From: Calditrichia bacterium
Lineage (GTDB): Bacteria > Calditrichota > Calditrichia > Calditrichales > Calditrichaceae
Length of the DNA stretch: 64,000 nt
Reading direction: 5' to 3'
Assembly: GCA_026983775.1 (NCBI GenBank)
Contig: JALSTK010000109.1
Coordinates: forward strand, 62,001 to 126,000
A program made the position numbers and the translations under genes. The stretch's first letter is position 1, and each line of letters begins with the position of its first letter. Below the pieces are notes generated by a model. That model saw nothing but the letters and a program-made list of their open reading frames with translations, was not told the DNA's origin and ran no database searches. Below are positions 55,683-64,000 of this stretch, in pieces.

Positions 55683-57110
55683 TTAATAGGCTTTGGCAAA
55701 AATGACCCGTCCGGTTGATTTCTTGCCGCAAACAATGCACTGGCCTTCTTCCTTTTCCTGATCAAAAGGAATATTGCGGATAGTGGCCTTGGTATCCTCT
55801 TTTATCCTGGCCTCACACTGCGCATCGCCACACCAGTGGCTGTAAACAAACCCGCCTTCCCCTTCAATTTGTTTTTTAAAGGCCGCGTAATCGTCTATAC
55901 GAAAAGAATTTGCCTCACGAAATTCTTTGGCTTTCTGCAACATTTCTTCTTGCATCCTATCCAGGGTTTCGGTGACCGTATATAAAATTCCTTTTCTTTC
56001 CACAAACTGTTTCTGCATTGTATCGCGACGAACGAGGACCAAAGAGTTCTTAGCCACGTCTCTGGGGCCAATCTCCAGACGAATGGGAATTCCCTGTAGT
56101 TCCCATTCGGAAAATTTGTAGCCCGGTTTATATTGTTCGCGGTCATCAAAAATAACAGGATAATGTGCTTTCAGTTCCTGAAAAACACCATCGGCAAAAT
56201 CCATGACTGCTTTCTTTTCATCCCCACGCCAGATGGGAATAATGACAACCGGCCGATGGGCCATTTTAGGTGGCAGTACTAAACCGCGATCGTCACTATG
56301 CGCCATGATTAAGGCTCCGATTAAACGGGTGCTCACTCCCCACGAAGTGGCCCAAACATATTGCAGTTTTCCATTCTGATCCTGGAACTGGACATCAAAG
56401 GCTTTGGCAAAATTCTGTCCCAGATTATGGGAGGTACCGGCCTGCAAGGCTTTCCGATCCTGCATCATAGCTTCGATGGAATAGGTATGCAAAGCTCCCG
56501 CAAATTTTTCCGAATCGGATTTTTTACCGGGAATTACGGGAATGGCCAGGAAATCCTCGGCAAATCGCTGATACACCTTCAAAATTTTTACGGTCTCTTC
56601 TTCCGCTTCTTCGAAAGTAGCATGAGCCGTATGGCCTTCCTGCCAGAGAAATTCCGAAGTACGTAAAAAAAGACGGGTGCGCAGCTCCCAGCGGATCACA
56701 TTAGCCCATTGATTAATGAGCAGAGGTAGATCCCGATAACTCATGATCCATTTCTTATACATACTCCAGATGATGGTTTCGGAAGTGGGTCGGATATAGA
56801 GCTTTTCTTCCAGTTCCTGCCCGCCACCGATGGTGACCACGGCACACTCCGGAGAGAAGCCTTCCACATGCTCCGCTTCCTTATTCATGAAGCTCTCCGG
56901 AATGAGTAAAGGGAAATAAGCGTTCACATGACCTGTTTCTTTGAACATCTTATCCAAATTACTCTGTATTAATTCCCAGATCGCATAACCGTTGGGCCGG
57001 ATGACCATGGCTCCTTTGACCGGTGAATAATCTGCCAATTTGGCCTGCAATATGATATCCGTATACCAACGGGAATAATCTTCAGAACGCGGAGTCACTT
57101 TTTCTGCCAT
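55683..57110 (-). CDS. proS: Prolyl-tRNA synthetase, short (archaeal/eukaryotic-like) type
   Basis: 475 aa, much shorter than the ~570-aa E. coli type and without the inserted editing domain. Class II motifs: motif 2 [20 protein letters not shown], motif 3 near [13 protein letters not shown]. The C-terminal domain has [13 protein letters not shown] and IVCGKKS, with four cysteines that could hold zinc, as in type 3 ProRS. It charges tRNA-Pro in the cytoplasm. Type 3 enzymes occur in several bacterial phyla by early transfer. Lies between tRNA-Arg and the rhomboid gene on the minus strand. Confidence 0.93.
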   Translation of the reverse strand: MAEKVTPRSEDYSRWYTDIILQAKLADYSPVKGAMVIRPNGYAIWELIQSNLDKMFKETGHVNAYFPLLIPESFMNKEAEHVEGFSPECAVVTIGGGQELEEKLYIRPTSETIIWSMYKKWIMSYRDLPLLINQWANVIRWELRTRLFLRTSEFLWQEGHTAHATFEEAEEETVKILKVYQRFAEDFLAIPVIPGKKSDSEKFAGALHTYSIEAMMQDRKALQAGTSHNLGQNFAKAFDVQFQDQNGKLQYVWATSWGVSTRLIGALIMAHSDDRGLVLPPKMAHRPVVIIPIWRGDEKKAVMDFADGVFQELKAHYPVIFDDREQYKPGYKFSEWELQGIPIRLEIGPRDVAKNSLVLVRRDTMQKQFVERKGILYTVTETLDRMQEEMLQKAKEFREANSFRIDDYAAFKKQIEGEGGFVYSHWCGDAQCEARIKEDTKATIRNIPFDQEKEEGQCIVCGKKSTGRVIFAKAY

Positions 57111-57297
57111 AGAACCCTCATGTGGTCTTCATGTTAACAAAACCGTCTTCGAGAAGTGGTTAATAAGAAGAAGGAAATGCCTAAGGTGTGTATCCAGAAT
57201 TAAGAAATTGGATTTCATTTCTGATTTTTATCGTTTACGAACACACAAAATTTTGTACAACTTCTTAATCCCACCCTACTCATTTATCTACCAAAAG

Positions 57298-57371
57298 TAC
57301 GCCTGGAGGGAATCGAACCCCCAACCTTTGGAACCGGAATCCAACGCTCTATCCAATTGAGCTACAGGCGC
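57298..57371 (-). tRNA. tRNA-Arg(CCG)
   Basis: Acceptor GCGCCTG/CAGGCGT with one G-U pair, discriminator A, CCA not encoded. Anticodon arm TTGGA-TTCCGGT-TCCAA gives CCG, reading CGG. T-arm GGGGGTTCGATTCCCTC is typical. Upstream of proS on the same strand. Confidence 0.92.
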
Positions 57372-57710
57372 ACAATATCATATATAAAACGCAGGCAAAT
57401 ATATTCGATCAGAGGCATTTTGTCAAGTAAAATCTTCGCGCATTTTCAGCTACTTTCAATATCTCTCTCCTTAATTGTCCCGAAAGAAGCAATACCAATC
57501 GGATTAAACACCTGTTGATGCTTGCTATACAGACTTCGATTTCCTAAATTTGACGCTTAATGAATAATGCCAGGGTCTTATGTACAAAATATGCGCTGCG
57601 GATAAATCGGGCTGTTTAGTCGGCGCTTTTTATAAGGACGAAACAGGCCGGTGAGGCAGATCTCATAGCGGAGAGGATTTAAAGGGAAAAAGACAATTAA
57701 AGAGGTGCGT
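57372..57710. other. Intergenic region between tRNA-Arg and the DHS-like gene
   Basis: No credible gene in these 339 bases between divergent units. It should hold promoters for tRNA-Arg and for the deoxyhypusine-synthase-like gene. No structured leader was recognised. Confidence 0.4.
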
Positions 57711-58739
57711 TTGGATAAAAAGGATTTCCTTCGGCAAACCGTCGAACCTATTGACATTACCAAAACCAATGTTGTAGCTCTGGTCGATGCAATGGGCAAA
57801 ATGGCTTTTCAGGCCCGTAATTTAAACCGGGCGGCTCAAATTTTTAACAGGATGCAGCAAGACCATGAGGTCGTTATTTTCCTTACTTTGTCCGGTTCAC
57901 TGATCAGTGCCGGTTTAAAAAAAGTGATCACAACGCTGATTGAAAACAATATGGTGGATGTCCTTGTTTCCACGGGCGCCAACATGGTCGATCAGGATTT
58001 TTTCGAAGCATTGGGCTTCCACCACTATCAGGGTACACCCTTTGCGGATGATAATCAGTTAAGGACATTGATGATTGACCGTATTTATGACACCTTTATT
58101 GATGAAGAAGAACTACGTATCTGCGATCATACCGTTGCCGGCATCTGCGATCATCTGGAACCGCGTCCCTATTCTTCCCGTGAATTCATTAAGGAAATGG
58201 GCCGGTATTTAGAGGAGAATTCTCAATACGCGCTCAGCCGGGAGGACTCGATTATCTACCGGTGTTACAAAAAAGACGTTCCCATATTCTGTCCCGCCTT
58301 TTCCGACTCCTCCGCCGGTTTCGGGCTGATTTACCATCAGTATCATAGCAAAGGGCCAAAGGTTACTATCGACTCGGCCGCAGACTTTCTGGAATTGACC
58401 AAAATTAAAATAGCCCACAAGGAATCGGGTATCTTTATGGTTGGCGGCGGCGTTCCTAAAAATTTCGTACAGGATATTGTGGTTGCCTCCGAAATTCTGG
58501 ATCAGGAAGCGCCCATGCACAAATATGCCGTCCAGATTACGGTTGCCGATGAACGCGATGGCGCTTTGTCCGGTTCAACCTTAAAAGAAGCATCCTCCTG
58601 GGGCAAGGTAGAAACCACCTATGAACAGATGGTTTTTGCCGAAGCGACCATCGCCTTCCCCTTGATCGCCGGTTATGCATATCACAAATATAATTGGAAA
58701 CAGCGTCCGGAACGGCGTCTAAACCATTTGTTTCTTTAG
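57711..58739 (+). CDS. Deoxyhypusine synthase-like protein
   Basis: Start chosen at TTG 57711 because AGAGG lies five bases before and the resulting start MDKKDFLRQTVEPIDITK fits the family; a GTG six bases upstream is part of that ribosome site. 342 aa. NAD-binding segments LTLSGSLISAGLKK, STGANMVDQDFF and GGGVPKNF are present, and the essential lysine K299 in EASSWGKVE is kept. Bacteria lack the eIF5A substrate; bacterial members are thought to make homospermidine or act on other polyamine substrates. First of three genes on the plus strand with a Rho-N-like protein and hldD. Substrate unproven. Confidence 0.88.
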   Translation: MDKKDFLRQTVEPIDITKTNVVALVDAMGKMAFQARNLNRAAQIFNRMQQDHEVVIFLTLSGSLISAGLKKVITTLIENNMVDVLVSTGANMVDQDFFEALGFHHYQGTPFADDNQLRTLMIDRIYDTFIDEEELRICDHTVAGICDHLEPRPYSSREFIKEMGRYLEENSQYALSREDSIIYRCYKKDVPIFCPAFSDSSAGFGLIYHQYHSKGPKVTIDSAADFLELTKIKIAHKESGIFMVGGGVPKNFVQDIVVASEILDQEAPMHKYAVQITVADERDGALSGSTLKEASSWGKVETTYEQMVFAEATIAFPLIAGYAYHKYNWKQRPERRLNHLFL

Positions 58740-58779
58740 GTAAAAACATACATTTAAAAATAGAATGGAGGAATACGAA

Positions 58780-59091
58780 ATGGAATACACCTATGCCGAT
58801 TTAAAAAAGAAAAATGTGTCTGAACTGCGTGAAATTGCCAAAGACCATGTTCAGGGATATACCCAGATGAATAAAGAACATCTCTTGGAGGCCATCTGTA
58901 AGACCCTGAATATCGATATGCATATTCACCATAAAGTAATAGGAGTGGACAAATCCAAAATCAAAGCGGAAATAAAGAAACTTAAGAAAGAACGCGATGA
59001 ACACCTTCAGGCAAAGAATCATGATGAACTGGTACGTGTCCGCAAGGCAATAAAGAAGCTGAAAAATAAACTGCGCAGTGCCGCCGTTTAA
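58780..59091 (+). CDS. Small Rho_N/SAP-like protein
   Basis: 103 aa from ATG 58780, with GGAGG eight bases before; an in-frame ATG five codons upstream has no ribosome site. Residues 1-50 (YTYADLKKKNVSELREIAKD, then GYTQMNKEHLLEAICKTL) resemble the Rho N-terminal or SAP helix-extended-helix fold that binds nucleic acids. The rest is a lysine-rich coiled coil (KIKAEIKKLKKERDEHLQAK). Not a full Rho factor. A regulatory or nucleic-acid-binding job is likely. Lies 41 bases after the DHS-like gene and 36 before hldD. Confidence 0.75.
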   Translation: MEYTYADLKKKNVSELREIAKDHVQGYTQMNKEHLLEAICKTLNIDMHIHHKVIGVDKSKIKAEIKKLKKERDEHLQAKNHDELVRVRKAIKKLKNKLRSAAV

Positions 59092-59126
59092 TTTTTTGCC
59101 ATTCCAGCAGAGAAAGTGAGGATCTT

Positions 59127-60092
59127 TTGATTATCGTGACCGGTGCCGCAGGATTTATTGGCAGCAGTATTGTATCTCATTTAAATCAACAGGGCAATGG
59201 GGACATTATCGCCGTCGATATTTTACGCAGTAATGACAAGTGGAAAAATTTGCGCCATCTTTCCTTTATCGATTACTTAGACCGCGAACAGCTCTGGAGT
59301 TTTCTGGATCAAAACGAGAGTGCGGTGGATGCGGTCATCCATATGGGAGCTTGCAGCGCCACCACGGAAACGGATGCCTACTACTTAATGGAAAATAACT
59401 ACCGCTACACTTTGCGTCTTGCCCGATGGGCGCTTGCTCACGGTAAAAGATTTATTTATGCCAGCTCGGCAGCCACCTACGGTCTGGGTGAACACGGATA
59501 TGATGATGATCTGGATTCCATTCACCTGTTGCGCCCATTGAATATGTATGGTTATTCCAAGCAGGTCTTTGATTTAAAAGCCCGACGTGAAGGCTGGTTC
59601 GATAAAATAGTCGGATTAAAATTCTTTAATGTATTCGGCCCCAACGAATATTTTAAAGGAGATATGGCCTCGGTTGTTTTTAAAGCTTTTAACCAAATCC
59701 GGGAGACAGGCAAGGTACGCCTTTTTAAATCGCATCGTCCCGATTATAAAGACGGCATGCAGCTTCGTGACTTTATATATAGTAAGGATGTAACACCCCT
59801 TATCTATTATTTATTAATGAACGAACAGGTAAACGGATTATTTAATGTGGGAACGGGTAAGGCCCGCAGTTTTAAGGACTTGACGGTGGCTACTTTCCGG
59901 GCTATGAATCGTGAGCCGAATATTGAATACATTCCCATGCCGGAAGAATTGCGGGAGCGCTATCAGTATTTCACCGCAGCCAAAATAGACAGATTACATG
60001 CCGCCGGATATAAAAATCCCTTTTATTCCCTGGAAGAGGCGATCACCGATTACGTTCAAAATTATCTCATGAAAGATTTTAAGCCCTATTAA
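59127..60092 (+). CDS. hldD: ADP-L-glycero-D-manno-heptose 6-epimerase
   Basis: 321 aa extended SDR. TTG start after GAGGATC. NADP loop TGAAGFIGSS; Y141-x3-K145 in NMYGYSKQ; and the hallmark VGLKFFNVFGPNEYFKGDMA of HldD. It makes the L-heptose precursor of the LPS inner core, showing that the organism has a Gram-negative outer membrane with heptose. Third of three plus-strand genes; the STAS gene converges four bases past its stop. Confidence 0.93.
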   Translation: MIIVTGAAGFIGSSIVSHLNQQGNGDIIAVDILRSNDKWKNLRHLSFIDYLDREQLWSFLDQNESAVDAVIHMGACSATTETDAYYLMENNYRYTLRLARWALAHGKRFIYASSAATYGLGEHGYDDDLDSIHLLRPLNMYGYSKQVFDLKARREGWFDKIVGLKFFNVFGPNEYFKGDMASVVFKAFNQIRETGKVRLFKSHRPDYKDGMQLRDFIYSKDVTPLIYYLLMNEQVNGLFNVGTGKARSFKDLTVATFRAMNREPNIEYIPMPEELRERYQYFTAAKIDRLHAAGYKNPFYSLEEAITDYVQNYLMKDFKPY

Positions 60093-60095
60093 GGA

Positions 60096-60440
60096 TCAAA
60101 GCTTATTCAGTTCTTCAACGGCGTCTTCCACCGAATCGTGGATGGTAAATACTTTTGTCAATTGAGACATGACAAAAACGCTGCGTACTTTTTCGCCTAA
60201 ACCGACTAAGTGTATGTGACCATTGGCTTTCTGAACGACTGAATAACTTTTTACGATGGATCCCATGCCGAGACTATTAATCCAGTTCAGATGCTTAAAG
60301 TCCAGCACAATCCTCGTCACGCCGTTCTCTATTAAATTTACGATATCATCATATAGTTTTGTTGTAGCCGGCGGTCCCATTAATTTTCCGCGCAGACTCA
60401 ACACGGCCACTTTTTGAAAAATGGTTTCTTTAATCTTCAT
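60096..60440 (-). CDS. STAS-domain anti-sigma factor antagonist
   Basis: 114 aa, one STAS domain. KVAVLSLRGKLMGPPATTKL is the first half; the phosphorylatable serine is in NWINSLGMGSIV (S67 or nearby), then HIHLVGLGEKVRSVFVMSQL. In SpoIIAA/RsbV proteins this serine is phosphorylated by an anti-sigma kinase and cleared by SpoIIE/RsbU-type phosphatases. The PP2C-output regulator at 12234-13397 is such a phosphatase, but the two are far apart. Here it stands alone and converges on hldD. Confidence 0.9.
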   Translation of the reverse strand: MKIKETIFQKVAVLSLRGKLMGPPATTKLYDDIVNLIENGVTRIVLDFKHLNWINSLGMGSIVKSYSVVQKANGHIHLVGLGEKVRSVFVMSQLTKVFTIHDSVEDAVEELNKL

Positions 60441-60582
60441 GATGTTCCGACTCTTTTATTTACTTTGAAGTGGAATATACGAACGACCTCTATTTTGTAC
60501 AAAGCATTTTGCAAAAAAGTTGTTTTAGCCTTAAATTAAAATTTCGAAATCTATGATATAATCATATAAATGAGGAATACCC

Positions 60583-61257
60583 ATGCGTACCATAGCCAGT
60601 TTATTCAGCGGCTCTCCTTTTGCACCTTTACAAAATCACATGGAAAATGTAGTGGAATGCGTCTCTAAATTGGAAGAAATGTTTGCTGCTTATACCCAAC
60701 AAGATTACGAGCGGATCAATAGCCTTGCCAGGGAGATTTCCGAATTGGAACATAAAGCGGATTTGACTAAAAATGAGATCCGTAACAATCTGCCGAAAAG
60801 TATGTTTTTGGCCATTAATCGGGCCGATTTACTGGATATTCTCTCTCTTCAGGATACGATTGCCGACAAGGCAGAAGATGTCGCGCTTTTAATGTCGTTG
60901 AAAAAACTGGAGCCTATTGACGAATTGCAGGAGGCCTTAAAGGCCTTCTTTGATAAGAACATCGAAACGGTCCATCAGGCTCATAAGGTTCTTTTACAAT
61001 TTAACGAACTTCTGGAAACCTCTTTCGGCGGTAAAGAGGCGGAACTGGTCGTCCAGCTTGTGGATCAGGTTGCTTTTCTGGAGCATGAAACCGATATGCT
61101 GCAAGTTGATCTATTAAAAAAATTATTCGCCCATGACAGAGAAATTTCCGTAAGCAGCTTTTACTTATGGACCAGTATCTTCAAGACCATGGCTTCTCTT
61201 AGTAACACTGCGGAAAAATTAGCTAATCGGGTTCGTATGCTACTTGAATTAAAATAG
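60583..61257 (+). CDS. DUF47 (PhoU-like) phosphate-transport regulator
   Basis: 224 aa, all-helical. SPFAPLQNHMENVVECVSKL, then LEHKADLTKNEIRNNLPKSM, then LSLQDTIADKAEDVALL are the usual DUF47 motifs with metal-binding acidic residues. The family pairs with PiT transporters and controls phosphate uptake. The PiT gene begins 38 bases after its stop, so the two are an operon. Confidence 0.92.
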   Translation: MRTIASLFSGSPFAPLQNHMENVVECVSKLEEMFAAYTQQDYERINSLAREISELEHKADLTKNEIRNNLPKSMFLAINRADLLDILSLQDTIADKAEDVALLMSLKKLEPIDELQEALKAFFDKNIETVHQAHKVLLQFNELLETSFGGKEAELVVQLVDQVAFLEHETDMLQVDLLKKLFAHDREISVSSFYLWTSIFKTMASLSNTAEKLANRVRMLLELK

Positions 61258-61295
61258 AAAAACGACCCACTCACCTCAGCAACTGGAGTCACTAA

Positions 61296-62717
61296 GTGGA
61301 TACTACAACAATTTTATTTATTCTTGCTATTGGATTCGGTTTTTATATGGCCTGGAGTATCGGTGCCAATGATGTAGCCAATGCGATGGGCACCTCGGTT
61401 GGTTCCGGTGCTTTAACCATTAAACGTGCTGTTATTTTAGCTTCTATTCTCGAATTTTCCGGTGCCTTTTTTGTCGGTTCTCATGTATCCGAAACTATCC
61501 GCAAGGGAATTATCAGTCCCATGGTGTTTCAGGGACATCCTATGGATCTGGTGTATGGTATGATCGGGGCCTTACTGGCGGCTGCGCTCTGGCTGCAGTT
61601 AGCCACCTATTTCGGCTGGCCGGTATCCACCACCCATTCCATAGTCGGTTCGGTAATCGGCTTCGGCATGGTGGTAGGCGGTATCCATGCCATCGAATGG
61701 GGCAAAGTCGTTTCCATTGTTGCCAGTTGGGTCGTTTCACCCCTTATGAGCGGTGCAATTGCTTTTCTTATCTTTACTTTGATCCGGCGGCAAATTTACT
61801 ACAAAGATGATCCGGTAGCAGCGGCCAAACGGGTTGTTCCTTACCTGGTGTTTTTCGTTTTTTTGATCCTGACTCTCACCATGGTTTTCAAGGGTCTTAA
61901 AAATCTGCATTTACATCTGGGATTTGAACACGCTCTTCTAATTGCAACAGCCATCGGTTTGCTTGCAGCTATTATCAGCCATTTTTTAGTAAAGCGTATC
62001 CCGACCGTGGTCGTGACCCGACCTTCGGAAAAACAACCCCCCATGGTTGTAAAAGGCCTTTCTAATATCATTAAGCAGCTGGAAAAAATGATTCATATGG
62101 CCAGAGGGGATTTGGGATCGGAATTGAAACGCATTAAAGAAGAAGTGGTGGTAGCAAAAGACAGTGCTTCTCTCAATTTACAGGCCGAAAGGGCCTCGGC
62201 CGAACATCAGACGGTACAGCGGATTTTTGTCTATCTACAAATTCTTAGTGCCTCTTTTGTAGCCTTTGCTCACGGTGCTAATGATGTGGCTAACGCAGTC
62301 GGCCCTCTGGCCGCTGTCATCTCCATCCTTTCATCCGGATTGTTATCCATGAAAGCACAGGTGCCGATCTGGATTTTAGGTTTAGGCGGTGTCGGTATTA
62401 TTATCGGACTGGCCACCTGGGGCTGGCGGGTTATGGAAACCATCGGTAAAAAGATCACCGAACTCACCCCGACCCGCGGTTTTGCTGCGGAATTTGCCGC
62501 AGCCACGACCATTGTGATCGCTTCTAAGCTGGGTTTACCGATTAGTACTACCCATACCCTGGTTGGGGCCGTACTGGGTGTGGGATTGGCACGAGGCATC
62601 GGCGCTTTGAATCTACGCGTCATTAGCGATATCATCGTTTCCTGGATTATCACCATACCGGTTGGTGCCGCGGGAGCGATCGTATTTTACTATATTCTTA
62701 AAGCTATTTTCGGGTAA
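61296..62717 (+). CDS. PiT-type inorganic phosphate transporter
   Basis: 473 aa. GTG start after GGAG. About ten to eleven membrane helices with the two PHO4 repeats: GANDVANAMGTSVGSGALT near the start and FAHGANDVANAVGPLAAV in the middle; VSTTHSIVGSVIGFG and ISTTHTLVGAVLGVG are the second conserved blocks of each half. A cytosolic charged loop (about 240-310) lies between. Low-affinity uptake of metal-phosphate with H+ or Na+ is the known role. Downstream of the DUF47 gene. Confidence 0.94.
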   Translation: MDTTTILFILAIGFGFYMAWSIGANDVANAMGTSVGSGALTIKRAVILASILEFSGAFFVGSHVSETIRKGIISPMVFQGHPMDLVYGMIGALLAAALWLQLATYFGWPVSTTHSIVGSVIGFGMVVGGIHAIEWGKVVSIVASWVVSPLMSGAIAFLIFTLIRRQIYYKDDPVAAAKRVVPYLVFFVFLILTLTMVFKGLKNLHLHLGFEHALLIATAIGLLAAIISHFLVKRIPTVVVTRPSEKQPPMVVKGLSNIIKQLEKMIHMARGDLGSELKRIKEEVVVAKDSASLNLQAERASAEHQTVQRIFVYLQILSASFVAFAHGANDVANAVGPLAAVISILSSGLLSMKAQVPIWILGLGGVGIIIGLATWGWRVMETIGKKITELTPTRGFAAEFAAATTIVIASKLGLPISTTHTLVGAVLGVGLARGIGALNLRVISDIIVSWIITIPVGAAGAIVFYYILKAIFG

Positions 62718-62724
62718 ATAGTGC

Positions 62725-62747
62725 GTAACCGTTACGTACACGGTTAC
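62725..62747. repeat. Inverted repeat between convergent genes
   Basis: GTAACCGT-TACGTAC-ACGGTTAC, a perfect 8-base stem, eight bases past the PiT stop and 17 before the carboxypeptidase stop. No U tract follows, so termination is possible but not certain. Confidence 0.5.
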
Positions 62748-62763
62748 CGAACTCTTTTCCCGC

Positions 62764-64000
62764 TTATTTTAATCGGGCCAATTCTACCAGAATATTTTGA
62801 TGAATACCGTCTATTTTATGATAGGAACAGGTAAAGTTATTAGCAATCAACGAAAATACAATCAGTCGGCCTGCCTTATCTTTTAAGTAACCGGAATGAC
62901 TGCGTACACCCTGAATCAACCCCGATTTAATATGCGCGTTTTTGGCGATTTCCGTCTTCCGCCCGAAATCCGCAAAATAACCGATATCCGTTGCATCTCC
63001 GGCAATTCCAAGCGATTTGAAAAAGGTTCTAAAATACGACTTGTGTCGCACCACGCTGAGCAGGTCTACCATGCTGCGAGTTGTAATCATATCGGTTCGG
63101 GACAGACCACATCCGTCATCGAGATGTACACCGTTTGTAGGTACATGTTCCTTTTTCAAAAAATTCAGTAAGATTTTGATACCGTCGGGTTCCGTTCCCT
63201 TTTTCCCCCGGCTTACCGCCAGGGTACGCAACAGATGTTCGGCATACAAATTAATACTACGCTTGTTCAGCATGTAGATGATCTCCGCAAGAGGCGGTGA
63301 ATAGGTAGTGACGATACGCTTGCCCGGATCGTATTCTTTGTTGATTCGCTCCGGAAGAACCCGGGCTTTTCCGCTGATCCGGATGCCCCGGCTATTCAAC
63401 CAATCCGTTAGATATCGGGCCAGAAAAAGAGGAGGGTCGGGTATGGAACCTTTGATGAAAAAAGAATCCCTGCCGGCCGGAACCGTGCCCCGCAGGACAG
63501 CCTGATTCTGGCCGGGGGCGCAATAAATATAGCCCTGATCGCCGGAACCGCGTTTCCCGGTCATCATGAAATTGCTGAAGTGCAACCCTTTCACCATGGG
63601 GATCGTTCCCAATACTTCGGCCGGCAAACCGGCCTTTGCGGCCGGATGGAAATAGAGCCTGTAGAGATTATCATGAACGGTAAGTCCGGAAACACCGGCG
63701 CCGTAATAATTCCCCAAATCTACCCACATCCAGTTATCGGGAACGCTATTTCCACTGAAGATATTGGCATCCGCTACTACCGCTCCTTTTATCTCCTGTA
63801 TGCCCGCTTCTTGAATCGCTGCGCTCCATTGCATCATAAGACTATCGAGGGTAAGCGACCCTTTAACGGTCGACGACCCCAGGGTGGGATCACCACCGCC
63901 GCGGATATACAAATCACCCTGTAAAACGCCATCCGTTTCGTGTACCTGTCCATCATAGTACAACCGTGTTTGAAACCGGTAATCCTCACCTAAATAGTCT
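62764..64000 (-). CDS. D-alanyl-D-alanine carboxypeptidase/endopeptidase (PBP4, S13), 5' end outside window
   Basis: The frame stays open to the window edge, so the start and the SxxK nucleophile lie outside; about 412 codons are visible. Family motifs seen: VLQGDLYIRGGGDPTLGSS, SINLYAEHLLR (SxN motif) and HIKSGLIQGVRSHSGYL (KSG motif in place of the usual KTG, an accepted variant). The enzyme trims or cleaves peptidoglycan peptides in the periplasm. Its C-terminal end is complete. Confidence 0.92.
   Translation of the reverse strand, partial: DYLGEDYRFQTRLYYDGQVHETDGVLQGDLYIRGGGDPTLGSSTVKGSLTLDSLMMQWSAAIQEAGIQEIKGAVVADANIFSGNSVPDNWMWVDLGNYYGAGVSGLTVHDNLYRLYFHPAAKAGLPAEVLGTIPMVKGLHFSNFMMTGKRGSGDQGYIYCAPGQNQAVLRGTVPAGRDSFFIKGSIPDPPLFLARYLTDWLNSRGIRISGKARVLPERINKEYDPGKRIVTTYSPPLAEIIYMLNKRSINLYAEHLLRTLAVSRGKKGTEPDGIKILLNFLKKEHVPTNGVHLDDGCGLSRTDMITTRSMVDLLSVVRHKSYFRTFFKSLGIAGDATDIGYFADFGRKTEIAKNAHIKSGLIQGVRSHSGYLKDKAGRLIVFSLIANNFTCSYHKIDGIHQNILVELARLK

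Overview
The window reads as a chromosomal segment of a Gram-negative bacterium of the FCB superphylum, most likely Calditrichota or a close relative. This placement is inference. Supporting signs are a LPS heptose gene (hldD), several lipoproteins and outer-membrane barrels, a secreted protein with a C-terminal type A sorting domain of the type IX secretion system, a propeller-type hybrid sensor kinase, and short-type prolyl-tRNA synthetase. Base composition is moderate, with an AT-richer accessory patch at about 3.5-8.3 kb.

Layout. 0-2 kb: end of a response regulator and an aminopeptidase P, both minus strand. 2-8.3 kb: accessory region with a serpin lipoprotein, a beta-barrel protein and a decayed defence or restriction locus. 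In that locus an intact Fic AMPylase and a DprA-like protein sit among remnants of a DNA methylase, a PLD/SNF2 helicase and an XRE regulator. 8.3-13.4 kb: propeller sensor kinase followed by a receiver-SpoIIE phosphatase. 13.7-19.7 kb: rpsT, then proteostasis genes lon, clpX, clpP and tig. 19.9-27.5 kb: a fused FMN-barrel/UbiA prenyltransferase, a hairpin-rich intergenic region, a secreted NlpC/P60 protein and a lytic transglycosylase. 27.6-34.3 kb: a three-gene PATAN-domain operon with degenerate GTPase-like parts, then rRNA/tRNA methyltransferases and a radical SAM protein. 34.5-42 kb: TPR, barrel, helical-repeat and lipoprotein genes, an NrnA-type phosphoesterase and a PAP2 phosphatase. 42.4-46 kb: gap, pgk, tpiA, secG and tRNA-Leu in one direction.

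46-50.7 kb: a REPIN-like hairpin element, then a purine-deamination operon (MtaD-type deaminase, TPR lipoprotein, YjjX ITPase, adenosine deaminase). 50.9-54.4 kb: an epimerase-type reductase divergent from a serine-palmitoyltransferase-like enzyme and a GNAT-fold protein, which together look like a bacterial ceramide-synthesis cluster. 54.5-57.4 kb: Cys-rich protein, rhomboid protease, proS and tRNA-Arg. 57.7-60.1 kb: deoxyhypusine-synthase-like enzyme, Rho-N-like protein and hldD. 60.1-62.7 kb: STAS protein, DUF47 and PiT phosphate transporter. The window closes with a PBP4-type carboxypeptidase cut by the edge.

Most interesting points: the putative ceramide locus, the PATAN/pseudo-GTPase operon, the intact Fic gene with three iterated upstream sites inside a decayed locus, ClpP with Asn in place of the catalytic Asp, and the FMN-barrel/UbiA fusion. 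No CRISPR array, rRNA gene or intact insertion sequence was seen.
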